Positions 19,946-32,199 of a stretch of 64,000 nt of DNA are shown here, piece by piece. The stretch is from the NCBI GenBank assembly GCA_963825335.1, contig CAWGSP010000002.1:62001-126000 (forward strand). Direction: 5' to 3'. The notes beneath the pieces are model-generated. The model did no database searches, was not told the origin of the DNA, and was given only the letters and a program-made list of their open reading frames with translations. Each line of letters begins with the position of its first letter. Position 1 is the first letter of the stretch. The translations under genes were made by a program, and so were the position numbers. The stretch comes from Methanobacterium_B sp963825335. GTDB taxonomy: Archaea; Methanobacteriota; Methanobacteria; Methanobacteriales; Methanobacteriaceae.

Positions 19946-20170
19946 ATGGAAGAAAATGAAATGAAAATCTTAAAAACAGTAAATAATGCTAATAATGGAC
20001 TGATATCTGAAAAAGATTTATCAGAAAAGTTAAAAATTAAATGTCCCATTCTAATAAAATATATTCACGACCTAAGACATAAAAGACATATTAAATACAG
20101 TGGATCAACTGCTGATGGTCATATTATAGAACTCACTCGTGAGGGGAAAGAATTGGTCAGGAAAATATAG
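19946..20170 (+). CDS. small winged-helix DNA-binding protein
   Basis: This 74-residue protein is a bare winged helix: KILKTVNNANNGLISEKDLS, then KCPILIKYIHDLRHKRHIKY and a wing ending IIELTREGKELVRKI. It resembles single-domain archaeal regulators. GGGGTGAT ends 5 bases before ATG 19946; a GTG at 19937 would overlap it. The target is unknown. Confidence 0.75.
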   Translation: MEENEMKILKTVNNANNGLISEKDLSEKLKIKCPILIKYIHDLRHKRHIKYSGSTADGHIIELTREGKELVRKI

Positions 20171-20347
20171 AAAATTTTACAAAAATAGAATTTTCTTATA
20201 TTTTCATGTGTGATATTAATTTGAATTTTATTTTAATTTTAGCCTGTAGAATCAAAAAATACCATTCACATATGTGTATTTACGTAATATATCAAATATA
20301 TTGAAATATATTTAAAATTCACTTTATTTGGTTTAGGTGAGAAAATA

Positions 20348-20549
20348 TGAAATATAATTTGAATAAATTTATCAAAATCATATTTATTCTATCCACCGTA
20401 TAGGTATTACCTCTTGAATCAATGCTTCATCACCACTTGAAGATATCACTTTAAAAATTACAATAACATATCCCACAAATGACAATGTCTTGGTACAAGG
20501 AAGATATTATGTATTTAAAGTTCTAGAAATTCTGTTTTACTTATATTAA
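20348..20549 (+). pseudogene. relic of a small secreted protein
   Basis: GGTGAG precedes ATG 20348, which starts a signal-peptide-like stretch (MKYNLNKFIKIIFILSTV) that hits TAG after 18 codons. In another frame from 20427 the sequence continues as SSPLEDITLKITITYPTNDN and then VLVQGRYYVFKVL to a TAA at 20549. The combination looks like a secreted beta-sandwich protein broken by a frameshift and stop. No family assigned. Confidence 0.35.
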
Positions 20550-20854
20550 CTACTGTTGAACAGCCTAGTGTAAAATTTGTGTTATATTAAGCAAATAATT
20601 GAAGATTAATTCCACAGAACAGAGTGCACTGATAAAAAAAACTTTCTACTAAAATTTTTGTAGATTCGATCATGATAGATCCTTTGCATTATCTGTTGTA
20701 TACAAATAATTTCGATAAACAACTATTGAACAGCTTTTAAATGCTATTACGAAAATTAAACCGCTAGTTTTATATGTCATAGTAATACTAATGAAATATA
20801 GTTCCAAACATAAATGATTATTCATGGAAGTTTGCATTGGGCGGAGGGATATAA

Positions 20855-21874
20855 ATTCATCGTAAAATAATTTATTCGGTTCTTTTACTCATCAGTTTAA
20901 CGCTGCTAATGAATATGACCGCAGGCTATGCAACTACTGTAAATCAAGTCACTATTAATTCTAATAATACTACTAATAATACTGTTAAAACTATTTTACC
21001 ATCTACCGCAACCCAGGACATCAAAATCACAGGTAGTGCTAATTCTGTAGTTGTTAATAATTTAACTTTAGCACAGTTAGATGACGGTATTTCAAGAGTC
21101 GAAACTTTTTATAATACTAACGGCAGATTACCGAACTATGTGAGTTTTGGATCGAGGGAAATTCCCATAGCAACGTTCGAAATTAATATAGCTACACAGG
21201 GATTAAAATTAAACATAACCTCAACAGTTAATGGTTTGACTGTTGCCCAGATGGATAATGGTATTTCAAGGGTCCAGGCTTTTCATAATAAAAATAGCAG
21301 ATTACCTAACTACGTCAGTTTTGGAACACGCAACATTCCCATTATGACATTTCTCGAAAATATTGGTTCAAAGGGATTAACAATTAATCTGCCAGGAGCA
21401 AGCTCAGTTAAGCCCATCTATATTACCAGTGATAATATAAACTCTGTCTCAGTTGACACAGCCAGGGTAAACAGCATTGTTCAAGGATTAAAAGCAATTG
21501 GACTATATGCTGTAAATTGGGGGTTAGGTCCAGATACCCACGATACAATTCTTGAAAGTGGTAAACTACCACAGAATGCGCTTGTTGTAGATATTTATGG
21601 TGGGGCTGATGCAGGACTGATTTATGAAATGGGTACGAACTGGTACAAATCCATAAAACAGAACAGATCGGTGTACAGCATTTTCTTACCACCAGCCACA
21701 TGTATCACTGGATTAGCCTGGTTACCAAAGGCACACGATGATTATAATTATCCTGCTAATTTTACAGGAATTGCACATCCAGATCTATATCTTTTGGATA
21801 ATGGATATCAGTATTTATACTCGGGAGATATAGCAACCATAATAACCTCAATATTTAAACAAGCCACAACTTAA
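20855..21874 (+). CDS. secreted protein with two pseudomurein-binding repeats
   Basis: Two copies of the pseudomurein-binding repeat are visible (DGISRVETFYNTNGRLPNYV and DGISRVQAFHNKNSRLPNYV, each followed by SFG(S/T)R(E/N)IPI). The repeat attaches proteins to the pseudomurein wall of Methanobacteriales. A C-terminal domain of about 160 residues follows, seen in surface proteins of these archaea; its function is unknown. The frame continues upstream of ATG 20909 through a textbook signal peptide (HRKIIYSVLLLISLTLL) to an ATT at 20855. GGAGGG sits 6 bases before that ATT. Either ATT initiates or an ATG has mutated; starting at 20909 would destroy the signal peptide. Confidence 0.82.
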   Translation: MHRKIIYSVLLLISLTLLMNMTAGYATTVNQVTINSNNTTNNTVKTILPSTATQDIKITGSANSVVVNNLTLAQLDDGISRVETFYNTNGRLPNYVSFGSREIPIATFEINIATQGLKLNITSTVNGLTVAQMDNGISRVQAFHNKNSRLPNYVSFGTRNIPIMTFLENIGSKGLTINLPGASSVKPIYITSDNINSVSVDTARVNSIVQGLKAIGLYAVNWGLGPDTHDTILESGKLPQNALVVDIYGGADAGLIYEMGTNWYKSIKQNRSVYSIFLPPATCITGLAWLPKAHDDYNYPANFTGIAHPDLYLLDNGYQYLYSGDIATIITSIFKQATT

Positions 21875-22045
21875 GAAGAATTAGTTCAAAGGCTTTAATT
21901 TCATTTTTATTGATCAACTGGGTTCGTTAAAAAAAATATTTGTACGAATCTATGAATGCGCAAAATATAAGAATTCTCTTAGTTCCCGATGATATATAAA
22001 TGGTAAATATCGGAGATATGTTAGATTCGTGCATATATATTAACC

Positions 22046-22210
22046 TTGATAGATGAAAAGAAAATAAATATAGGTAAGGTCCTAATCGTTAAACCAGACC
22101 TCATTTTTGTGGGTAATTCCCTAAAAAGTACTTTAGATTACCAAGCCATTATGAATAAGTCCGTTCCATTAATTTTATCCTATAAACAACAGAATTCAGC
22201 TGCCAAATAG
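22046..22210 (+). pseudogene. possible degenerate response-regulator fragment
   Basis: A 54-codon frame reads GKVLIVKPDLIFVGNSLKS, then YQAIMNKSVPLILSY. This recalls the middle of a receiver domain (xxPDLIxxDxxL ... IPVIxLT), but without the phospho-accepting Asp. It lies directly upstream of the PAS/GAF kinase gene, where a cognate regulator would be expected. The resemblance is weak. Confidence 0.25.
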
Positions 22211-22307
22211 TTATTAACCATAAAAATTTCTATGTTCGTGAAACAAACCATATTGTTCATTTGGAATATTGAGGCCCTAAAATAAAAACAATTATCGGAG
22301 TGTTAAG

Positions 22308-24791
<2,484 letters not shown>

Positions 24792-24905
24792 AATAGTTTT
24801 TAGATCATAAAGAAATCAAACATGTACCAGAATATATCGTAATAGATACTGGACTTGAGTACAATTATTCGGTTCGTTAATGAATATAATCCTGCTCATT
24901 GTGGT

Positions 24906-25661
24906 TTAATCTTTTTTTAAGACTTTTTGAAAGTCAGATAACATTATTAACAGATTAAATCCCTTTTTAGTTATCATATAATCACCACGTTCGTGGCGTT
25001 GGAGTATAAGGTTACTTTCGAGAAGTTTTTGTATATGGAATAATAAATTACCTCCACGAAGTCCTGTTAATTCAGAAAGAGCTGTAAAAGTCAGTGTTTC
25101 GTGAGATATGGATTTAAGTATTTGGAGTCTCTGTTTGTTTGATAAAGGTTCGAGTATTTTTTTTACCATAACCTCCTCATTAATAATTGAAAAATCAGTT
25201 TTCAAGGACTCATCTGAAGCATTTTTAGGATTGATACTTACCAAACTTAATTGTTTGTTAAAAAGTGTTTTAACCTCTGAAAAACAAATATCACATTTAT
25301 CAAATGGAGATTTTTTCCTTATTTCGTCCAGTTCGGATTTTTTATCGTTTACTATATTATTTGACACATTGTCTCGATTGATTAAATCCATGTTATCCAT
25401 CAAGAACTCTGTGAAAGTAGATTTACAAGTTTCTCTCATTTTACAAGGATTGATCATTCCTCTTTCAAGGCTGCTTGCTGTATCGTCTTTAATGTAAGCC
25501 GTGAGTGTATGTGTAAAATCCTTTTTAATATTGGTTAACATGAGTTCAAGGTACTCTTGATTGGACCTTTCCATCAAACGTTTAATATCCCGATGTATAA
25601 CCTCTAATTTTCCATTGATATCCATTATCTGGGGATCATTTACCTTATCAACATTTTCCAT
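24906..25661 (-). CDS. winged-helix regulator with Cys-containing sensor region
   Basis: The C-terminal 90 residues are an ArsR-type winged helix (SNKQRLQILKSISHETLTFT, then ALSELTGLRGGNLLFHIQKL and a wing with GDYMITKKG). The first 150 residues are helical with cysteines in NPCKMRETCKS and DKCDICF. Four cysteines placed this way could bind a metal or FeS cluster, making this a redox or metal sensor; that is inferred. It is divergent from a PPOX-fold flavoprotein gene with about 160 bases between them, which is the likely target. Confidence 0.78.
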   Translation of the reverse strand: MENVDKVNDPQIMDINGKLEVIHRDIKRLMERSNQEYLELMLTNIKKDFTHTLTAYIKDDTASSLERGMINPCKMRETCKSTFTEFLMDNMDLINRDNVSNNIVNDKKSELDEIRKKSPFDKCDICFSEVKTLFNKQLSLVSINPKNASDESLKTDFSIINEEVMVKKILEPLSNKQRLQILKSISHETLTFTALSELTGLRGGNLLFHIQKLLESNLILQRHERGDYMITKKGFNLLIMLSDFQKVLKKD

Positions 25662-25824
25662 GGATCAATCTTTAGACATCATAAAACATAAAGGTTTCTA
25701 TGTTGACCCTTAGGGTTATCTTTGTGTATAAAACTGTAGTAGGTACATTTTACTGACGGTTTAATATATACTTCTAATTATCATAGTAATTATGTTAAAA
25801 AAAAATTGAAGGATGTGTTACCAA

Positions 25825-26223
25825 ATGGTATTGAATCAAGAAATGATGGATGCAATAGAAAAAAATAATATAGTATGGTTAGCGACTGCAACTAAAGATG
25901 GTACACCAAATGTGGTTCCCATAGGACTTGCCAGACCATTAGACAATAAAACAGTGTTATTGGTTGCAAATTTCATGAACAAAACATTTAGTAATCTTAA
26001 AGAAAATCCAAAAGCATCCATATCAGTCAGTAACGTTTCAGAATGTCCATACCAATTTAAGGGTACAGTGAAAATATATGAGTCAGGCAAATATTTCGAT
26101 GATGCAGTAGAATGGGCTAAAAGCGTTATGGCACAGTTAAATCCAAAAGCAGCAGTTTTACTTGATATTGAAGAAATTTATTCGGTACAGCCAGGTCCAG
26201 ACGCAGGTAAAAAAGTTGGATAA
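25825..26223 (+). CDS. pyridoxamine 5'-phosphate oxidase-fold (PPOX) flavoprotein
   Basis: The 132-residue protein has the split-barrel fold of small FMN- or F420-binding oxidoreductases: NIVWLATATKDGTPNVVPIG, then VLLVANFMNKTFSNLKENPK and ISVSNVSECPYQFKGTVKIY. The substrate cannot be told. AAGGATGTG at 25808-25816 is the likely ribosome site for ATG 25825; an ATG at 25813 lies inside it. A TATA-like TAATATATAC lies near 25761. It is divergent from the winged-helix gene. Confidence 0.87.
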   Translation: MVLNQEMMDAIEKNNIVWLATATKDGTPNVVPIGLARPLDNKTVLLVANFMNKTFSNLKENPKASISVSNVSECPYQFKGTVKIYESGKYFDDAVEWAKSVMAQLNPKAAVLLDIEEIYSVQPGPDAGKKVG

Positions 26224-27248
26224 AATTGTTCCAAACATCCTCAAACCACACTAATTATTTTTTTTAAAAATTTCTATTTTTATTTTATTGAGTTCTCCCA
26301 TTTTTATCTATAAAACCGAAAATGTTCTAAACTGCTAAAAATAATTAAATAGAATATCATTTAATTTGATAATTTTATCTTTCTAATTATAATTTGAGGT
26401 TTGGATACTGATACTTCATAATAAAAAAAGTGCCATCGGGTATGTGGGTTTTTGGAATAATTTTAAAATACAAAATTTAAAGATAATCCAATAAATAAAT
26501 TTTTTTTTGTCAATCAATAACAGAATAATAAAATCAAACTACCTTTTAAATACATGCCTTTTACGTAAATATGGTAAAAACTTATAAATCTCACCTATAA
26601 ATTGAGCTAACTATGATGAAACATGATAGCAATTAATAAAACTCATAAAACACTGATAATCTTCAACAAGTATAAACAGCCCGCTACAACATAATTTCTA
26701 AATTAAAATTCAATAATCACCATATATTAATGAATACCCTAACATAGCTCAAGTGATAAAGATTCAACATACTTAGATATGTTTTTATAATTGATGATAA
26801 TCGCTCGTTTCCAGATGCATAATAACTAGTTTGTTCAATTATGAATAAAATACATGATAATTTTTCTGACTTAAAATATGTAATTTAAAATTTATTGCCT
26901 ATTATTAAGTTACTTATTTAATATTTGTAAGTATGAACTACTTGAGCAAGTTTTGATTGTCTTAATCGGTAAATATCATAATTATTCCCATTATCCGATC
27001 CTGATAAAAAAAATATTCAACTAATATTTTATATTTAAAACCAATTAAAATTATCTTCACCAAAAAATCATAGTAGAAGGATTGCTATAATTATAGAAAT
27101 CTAAATGAGAATTTAAATTCGATATTCATTTTTGAGCTTACAACATATTATAACACTATTTTGCACCTTATTAAACATAAAATAATATAGTTGAATAAAC
27201 ATAATTAATATTTAGAAATTTCGAAAATTTTAACGGAGGTGGAAAAAA
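26224..27248. other. 1-kb AT-rich intergenic region
   Basis: Extremely AT-rich sequence with frequent stops in all frames. I see no coding frame, repeat array or stable hairpin; only the GGAGGTG ribosome site of the next small gene at its end. Confidence 0.5.
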
Positions 27249-27407
27249 ATGGTGGAAACACAACAAGCAAATGGTGGATCACTAGTAGCCCTTGGAATTA
27301 TTTTCCTGATCATTCTAATATTATTCCCAGCTTTTGCTATATGGTTATTATATGTAGCAATAGTAGTAATGATCATTACAGGTATTATAGCAATACTAAC
27401 AAGATAA
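27249..27407 (+). CDS. 52-residue small membrane protein
   Basis: GGAGGTG lies about 8 bases before ATG 27249. The product has a polar start (MVETQQANGGS) and then one long or two short hydrophobic helices (LGIIFLIILILFPAFAIWLL, continuing AIVVMIITGIIAIL) ending TR. It matches the 51-residue protein at 42732 at spaced positions: G, then P eleven residues later, WL five after that, and G twelve after the L. This marks the two as paralogues. Function unknown. Confidence 0.7.
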   Translation: MVETQQANGGSLVALGIIFLIILILFPAFAIWLLYVAIVVMIITGIIAILTR

Positions 27408-27887
27408 TTTCCAGTAAGAAATCAAATCTTTCTTTTTTTTGGTAATTGATATAATAAAAAAATGATAATAGGATAATATAGTGTTAACCAAATCAATTAT
27501 TAGCTTTATCTGTTTATTTTTATATGCCATCCACACTCAATCCCGGTGTTGTAAAAAATGTAGTCAAACTGATAAGATGTGGCTAGGCATTTGTGAAATG
27601 GTACTCAGACAACTATGTAGGAACTGCGACAATAATTTAAACAATGCTAATTTTAGGGAATATTGGAGGATAGATCAAATAAATTATGGCTAAACATAAT
27701 CATACTATTATAAATGGAATAATAAGACCAACAGTTGAGACAAATGCACTTGAATCTATTTAAAGACCAAATTGTATCAATAAATTTTTCGGGATAATAC
27801 TTCCAGATCATAATGTCAGCAGCTATAACTCTTTATTGATAAACAACCTTAAAAAAAGGAAATATTTTAATTTATAGTTTATTTTTT
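27408..27887. other. intergenic region with weak frames only
   Basis: A GTG-started frame 27481-27693 encodes a Cys-rich stretch (SRCCKKCSQ, LCRNCDNN), but it lacks a ribosome site and homologous appearance. A GGAGGA at 27665 leads into a 25-codon frame at 27686. Neither is convincing. Confidence 0.35.
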
Positions 27888-29609
27888 TTAACCAGATTTT
27901 TCAGATTCCAATTCAGATTCGGATTTTAAAGTTGCCTCTGTCTTTTTTTTGATTATTTCATGTTCATGAATATATTTTCCTCCCCTTAAACCTGATAATA
28001 TGGCAGCTATTATCGATAGGAATGCTCCAATATAGAATGATGTTCTAAGTGACGGTACAAATGCATTTTGTAGGGTTTGTGGGAACCATGTAGTTCCGGT
28101 CAATGTATTTATTGTTGTTTGAGGTATATGGGCTACAAGCGGTGCTGGTAGGGCTGTTAATATTGAATTTACTGGGTTGTAACCTAAAAATGCTGAGAAT
28201 AGAGCAGCTGTAGGTGGGATGTTACTTAATACTGGAGCTAAATAAACAGCACCGATACTTGATAATGATGCAGTCATTGCTTCCGGGAACCTTTGGGTAA
28301 TTCCAACTATGACTATGGTGAAAAATATCGCCATACTCGCTGTTTGTCCTGTATTGATTATGGTGTACATCATTCCAGATGCTACACCTCTATCCTCTGA
28401 TGGTACAGAATTCATTATGGATGCACTGTTTGGGGCGATGAACATTCCCATTCCCATTCCCATAGTAAATATTGCTAAACCGAATACTAAATATGTGAAA
28501 TTATATGGAAGAGCTGCAAGGAATAGGAAAGCAAATACAGTAACAAGCATTCCTCCTGTGGCTATCCATCTTGGACCATATTTATCAGATAGCACACCTG
28601 AAAGCGGGCCAAATATCACTATTCCAGCTGTTAATGGTAACATGTAAATACCAGCCCAGAATGGGGTGGAGCTGTAACTGTAACCATGTAGTGGGAGGTA
28701 TATTCCCTGGAGCAGTAATATGATCATGAACATTACTCCACCACGGGCTAATGACCCTAATAATCCTGCTAGATTTGCGTAGGCAAAACTCTTATTTTTA
28801 AATAGATCTAACCTGAACATAGGTGATTCAACCCGGTTTTCAACAAATCCAAACAGAATCATCGAAACAAATCCTAATAATATCGAAGCTATTACCCATG
28901 GATTGCCCCAGCCCATTGAACTACTGCCGAATGGTATTAATCCATAAGTTACTCCAACTAATACTAGTGTGATACCTAAGAGGAAAGTAATATTACCCAA
29001 TAGATCAATTTTGGTTTTTTCAGCTTTAACTGATATTTCCTTAAGTTTATAATAGGACCATACAGTTCCAAAAAGTCCAAATGGTACGCTGACCAGGAAT
29101 ATATATCTCCAATCGAATATAGCGAGTACTCCTCCAACAATTAATCCTAAAAACATTCCAGCCATAACTGCAACATTGTTTATGCCCAAAGCTTTTCCAC
29201 GTTCATTGGACGGAAATGCATCTGTGAGTATGGCTGCACTGTTTGCCATGAAAAACGCAGCACCTACTGCCTGAACTAATCTGAATACTATTATTTCCAG
29301 TGCACCCATATCACCTGTTGATGGTGTCAGGGAAAGTAGAATAGATCCAATTGAAAATATTAATAAACCCAACTGGAACATCTTTACTCGTCCATACATG
29401 TCTGATAAGCGGCCAAAACTTAATAATAATGTTGCTGTAACTAATCCATAACCCATTAATATCCATAAAAGATATTGAAATGAATTTAATGGATTAATAT
29501 GAATACCATTAAAAATTGCGGGAAGGGCTATGATAACAATGCTCATGTTTATGCTTCCCATTAACGAGGCTATAATGACGCTTATCATGGCTACCCATTT
29601 ATATTCCAA
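27888..29609 (-). CDS. MFS drug-efflux transporter, DHA2 (14-helix) family
   Basis: The 573-residue protein has about 14 membrane helices. DHA2/EmrB-QacA features include SINMSIVIIALPAI in helix one, LLSFGRLSDMYGRVKMF (motif A), RLVQAVGAAFFMANSAAI (motif B) and LGLIVGGVLAIFDWRYIF (motif C). It probably exports toxic compounds by proton antiport. Translation starts at a TTG with AGGAG about nine bases upstream. The MarR gene at 30513, in the same direction upstream, is the likely controller, with a decayed universal-stress gene between them. The C-terminus is long and charged. Confidence 0.9.
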   Translation of the reverse strand: MEYKWVAMISVIIASLMGSINMSIVIIALPAIFNGIHINPLNSFQYLLWILMGYGLVTATLLLSFGRLSDMYGRVKMFQLGLLIFSIGSILLSLTPSTGDMGALEIIVFRLVQAVGAAFFMANSAAILTDAFPSNERGKALGINNVAVMAGMFLGLIVGGVLAIFDWRYIFLVSVPFGLFGTVWSYYKLKEISVKAEKTKIDLLGNITFLLGITLVLVGVTYGLIPFGSSSMGWGNPWVIASILLGFVSMILFGFVENRVESPMFRLDLFKNKSFAYANLAGLLGSLARGGVMFMIILLLQGIYLPLHGYSYSSTPFWAGIYMLPLTAGIVIFGPLSGVLSDKYGPRWIATGGMLVTVFAFLFLAALPYNFTYLVFGLAIFTMGMGMGMFIAPNSASIMNSVPSEDRGVASGMMYTIINTGQTASMAIFFTIVIVGITQRFPEAMTASLSSIGAVYLAPVLSNIPPTAALFSAFLGYNPVNSILTALPAPLVAHIPQTTINTLTGTTWFPQTLQNAFVPSLRTSFYIGAFLSIIAAILSGLRGGKYIHEHEIIKKKTEATLKSESELESEKSG

Positions 29610-29677
29610 AAGAACAACTCCTATTCTGTTTATTAATAAATATTATAAAATTTTGTATTAAAATAATTTTCACGGGA

Positions 29678-29945
29678 TTACCACATAGGAATTTTTGATT
29701 CTCTTATCACCATTTCGTTTACACTTCCTAGTGCAAATCTATCTATGTGCTGTGTCTTCCAAATGCACCCATAACCACTAAATTCTAATCCTCTTCATTC
29801 ACTGCTTTAAGAATCTATATGAGCTTTACTTCTTTGATTAACGACTTGATTGAATGGTTCTATCATTACATTTGCATTGATTTTCTTCTAAATCATTTTC
29901 AAGTCTTTAATTAACTTTTCCCTAATCTCTCACGTCTACGAAATA
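29678..29945 (-). pseudogene. universal stress protein (UspA) relic
   Basis: The reverse strand reads NLVVMGAFGRHST, stop, then in the next frame IDRFALGSVNEMVIRESKIP, which is the C-terminal ATP-binding signature of UspA proteins (GxxGxxxxxxxxLGSVxxxV). Upstream pieces such as MIEPFNQVVNQRSKAHI and ILKAVNEED carry more stops. The N-terminus is gone. It lies between the MarR gene and the MFS gene. Confidence 0.75.
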
Positions 29946-30185
29946 ATTTTTATCAGATTTAGGTGAATATAATGGGCAACACCAGTAATTTAGTGTTGTT
30001 AGGACTATAATATACCTAACAGTGATATTACCTTCATTAACATTGCAATATTTATATCGTGTTCAGCAGCTCTTTAAGAATTCTCGGATTCATCAATGGA
30101 TAATCAAATATTTTTATACACTATCTTCTCATCTTGAATATTTTTTTATACATTATTCTTTTCACCCCGAATATATAGTAATCAT

Positions 30186-30204
30186 GGTTACTATTATAGT
30201 AACC
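30186..30204. promoter_or_regulatory. perfect 19-bp palindrome, operator candidate
   Basis: GGTTACTAT, a central T, and ATAGTAACC form a perfect 9-bp inverted repeat. It stands upstream of the usp relic and MFS gene and downstream of the MarR gene. Length and symmetry fit a MarR dimer site, but the distance to the MFS start (about 580 bases) is large. The rest of 29946-30512 holds nothing I can name apart from a 6-bp stem (CAACAC/GTGTTG) near 29975. Confidence 0.4.
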
Positions 30205-30512
30205 ACTTTTACTATAAATAGTTTTTGAGTATTTTTGGATTTGAAAATTGATCTTTTTAGGGAAAATTAAAGAATGATGATGTATTGTAATCTAAGTTCT
30301 ACCGGAGCAGGGAATCTACCATAAAAACTTACTGTTAAATATATAACATTTGTATTTAAAATTAAGATTTAAACGTCTAATAAACTGATAAAACAAATAT
30401 AAATTGTTTTTTTAGAATAATATCATGAATACACATTCACACACATTAAAAAAAATCTACAGCTAAATAGATTGTACTAAAAAAAATCAGAGTACATTAT
30501 TATAAGTAATTC

Positions 30513-30992
30513 TCATTGTAATTTTTTTAGTTGTCTAATGAAATCGTCCTCATTATCAAGAACAGAAAAGAATTCTTCTTCAAATTTCGCTACATATTTT
30601 ATGACAGCATCCATAGTCTCTAACCCTTTTTTTGTTACAACTAGAGATTTCGCCCGACTATCCTGAGGATGTTTTTCCCTGATAATATAGCCTTTCTTCT
30701 CTAGAGTACGTAAGACTTTAGAAACTAGCATTTTATCAATTTCAAAAAGATTAGCCAAGTCCATCTGAGTCACTACTTTTTTTGTTCTGGTTAAAACTAT
30801 TAAACGGAGAAGCATGTCAAACTGAGTCCTTGTCAGACCAAAATCTAGAAATAAATCTCGAATTTTTCTTTCATGATTATGTTGTGCCTCAATTAAATAA
30901 TGGCTTGGACCGACTAATATTTCAGCAATCTCAGGATAAATTGTCTCCCATTCAATCTGTTTCATATTACTTTTTTTCATAGTTATACCCAT
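30513..30992 (-). CDS. MarR-family transcriptional regulator
   Basis: The 159-residue protein has the MarR winged helix: LTRTQFDMLLRLIVL, then VTQMDLANLFEIDKMLVSKV and LEKKGYIIREKHPQDSRAKS with the DSRAK wing. It is likely the repressor of the MFS pump downstream on the same strand. ATG 30992 is taken; ATG 30980 (MKKSNMK), preceded by GGGT, is an alternative. Confidence 0.88.
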   Translation of the reverse strand: MGITMKKSNMKQIEWETIYPEIAEILVGPSHYLIEAQHNHERKIRDLFLDFGLTRTQFDMLLRLIVLTRTKKVVTQMDLANLFEIDKMLVSKVLRTLEKKGYIIREKHPQDSRAKSLVVTKKGLETMDAVIKYVAKFEEEFFSVLDNEDDFIRQLKKLQ

Positions 30993-31253
30993 ATTTCTAT
31001 TGATTAGATCGTTTTAATTATTGCATCTCAAGAATAAACAGACATCATGAATTCTTTTAGATTAGTCAAATATTATGATCTAGTCCTAATAATATAATAT
31101 AGTAATCTTTGTTTTACTAACAATGGTTTATTATTAAGCTTAATCAATGAAAGACATTTATCTTCAATGTAAAGGTTACTTTAATTTTATTAATTCCCTA
31201 GGTAATCGTATTTGCTATTTACCCAACACGATTGAACTTAACTTAAAAAAACT

Positions 31254-31421
31254 CTATTGATTCTTGTATTCCAAAATATCCTGATATAACCTCTCTAATT
31301 CTGACATAACATCATGATTATCTTTATTTTCATTAAAAACTTCGTTTAATTTCCATGAATGTTTCTGGATCACCCAATTGGTTGCAAAGCCTAAACGTAA
31401 CTGCTCGTGTAGCAGGTTCAT
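31254..31421 (-). CDS. 55-residue hypothetical protein
   Basis: ATG 31421 follows AAAGAGG at short spacing. The frame encodes MNLLHEQLRLGFATNWVIQK and a helical acidic remainder (DVMSELERLYQDILEYKN). The amino-acid make-up is that of a real soluble helical protein, unlike the AT-rich shadows around it. No family recognised. Confidence 0.45.
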   Translation of the reverse strand: MNLLHEQLRLGFATNWVIQKHSWKLNEVFNENKDNHDVMSELERLYQDILEYKNQ

Positions 31422-31919
31422 TTTCCTCTTTAATAAATGGATTTATATTCTTCAAAATAAATTTATTCTCGAAATTACTTTAGTTTGAATGATATTAATT
31501 CTTTTAAATCAAATCCCAGTCATATTTTCAGGAGGATTTGATAGTTATATTATCAATGTTATATCTGAAAAAAATAGAATCATGAAAAATACCTAGAAAA
31601 AAATCAAAACAATTGACTTTTATATATTATTGTACATAAGATTTTTTTTAGTGTTTTTATCAATACAACACAAAACTTCTTATGATCATGAGTAATTAAT
31701 TCATATTAATTATAGAAGATGATGATAGTTTTATTTAAATAAAAATTGAGAATCAATCTTCTAAAATTAAGTTTTTAGAATCAATAAAGTAGCTTAGATT
31801 AAAGTAAAATTAATTATGTTAAAATTTAATATGTTCTGATAATATATTTTCATTTGTTTACGATTCTAGTTCATTACTGTACGTTTAATCAAATTTTAAA
31901 TGTGAGGAGAATATAAAAA
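31422..31919. other. AT-rich intergenic region
   Basis: About 500 bases. An AGGAGG at 31521 precedes no usable start codon (ATA only, then a short frame ending after ten codons from ATG 31548). Nothing else noted. Confidence 0.4.
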
Positions 31920-32021
31920 ATGCAATCAAACTATGGTCTTGTTTCACTCTTATTATGGGTTGTTGTTTTTCTGTTACTACTATATTACTATGTGAAACAC
32001 CGCAGGAATAATCCTAGATAA
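31920..32021 (+). CDS. 33-residue single-span membrane peptide
   Basis: GAGGAGA lies about ten bases before ATG 31920. The product has a short polar start (MQSNYG), one hydrophobic helix (VSLLLWVVVFLLLLYYY) and a basic tail (VKHRRNNPR), the topology of small regulatory membrane peptides. A T-rich stretch follows the stop. Function unknown. Confidence 0.6.
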   Translation: MQSNYGLVSLLLWVVVFLLLLYYYVKHRRNNPR

Positions 32022-32199
32022 TTTTTTTTATATATATTTATTGGATAAATTTGTTTAAAAAAATACAAATATTTTACCTTTAATTTCTTTTGGTATTGGT
32101 ATTAAATATTTAATATCAAAAACCTGGAATTTTGTACTTTAAATCACATGATATCAATTTTTTACATTCCAAAAAAATTAAAAAATGGATTTTAACTAT

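Noticed and set aside
27481..27693. GTG-started Cys-rich frame
   Set aside because: No ribosome site and no convincing cysteine spacing; probably chance.
31521..31580. AGGAGG ribosome-site-like sequence in the 31.5-kb gap
   Set aside because: No ATG, GTG or TTG at a usable distance; the nearest frame is ten codons.
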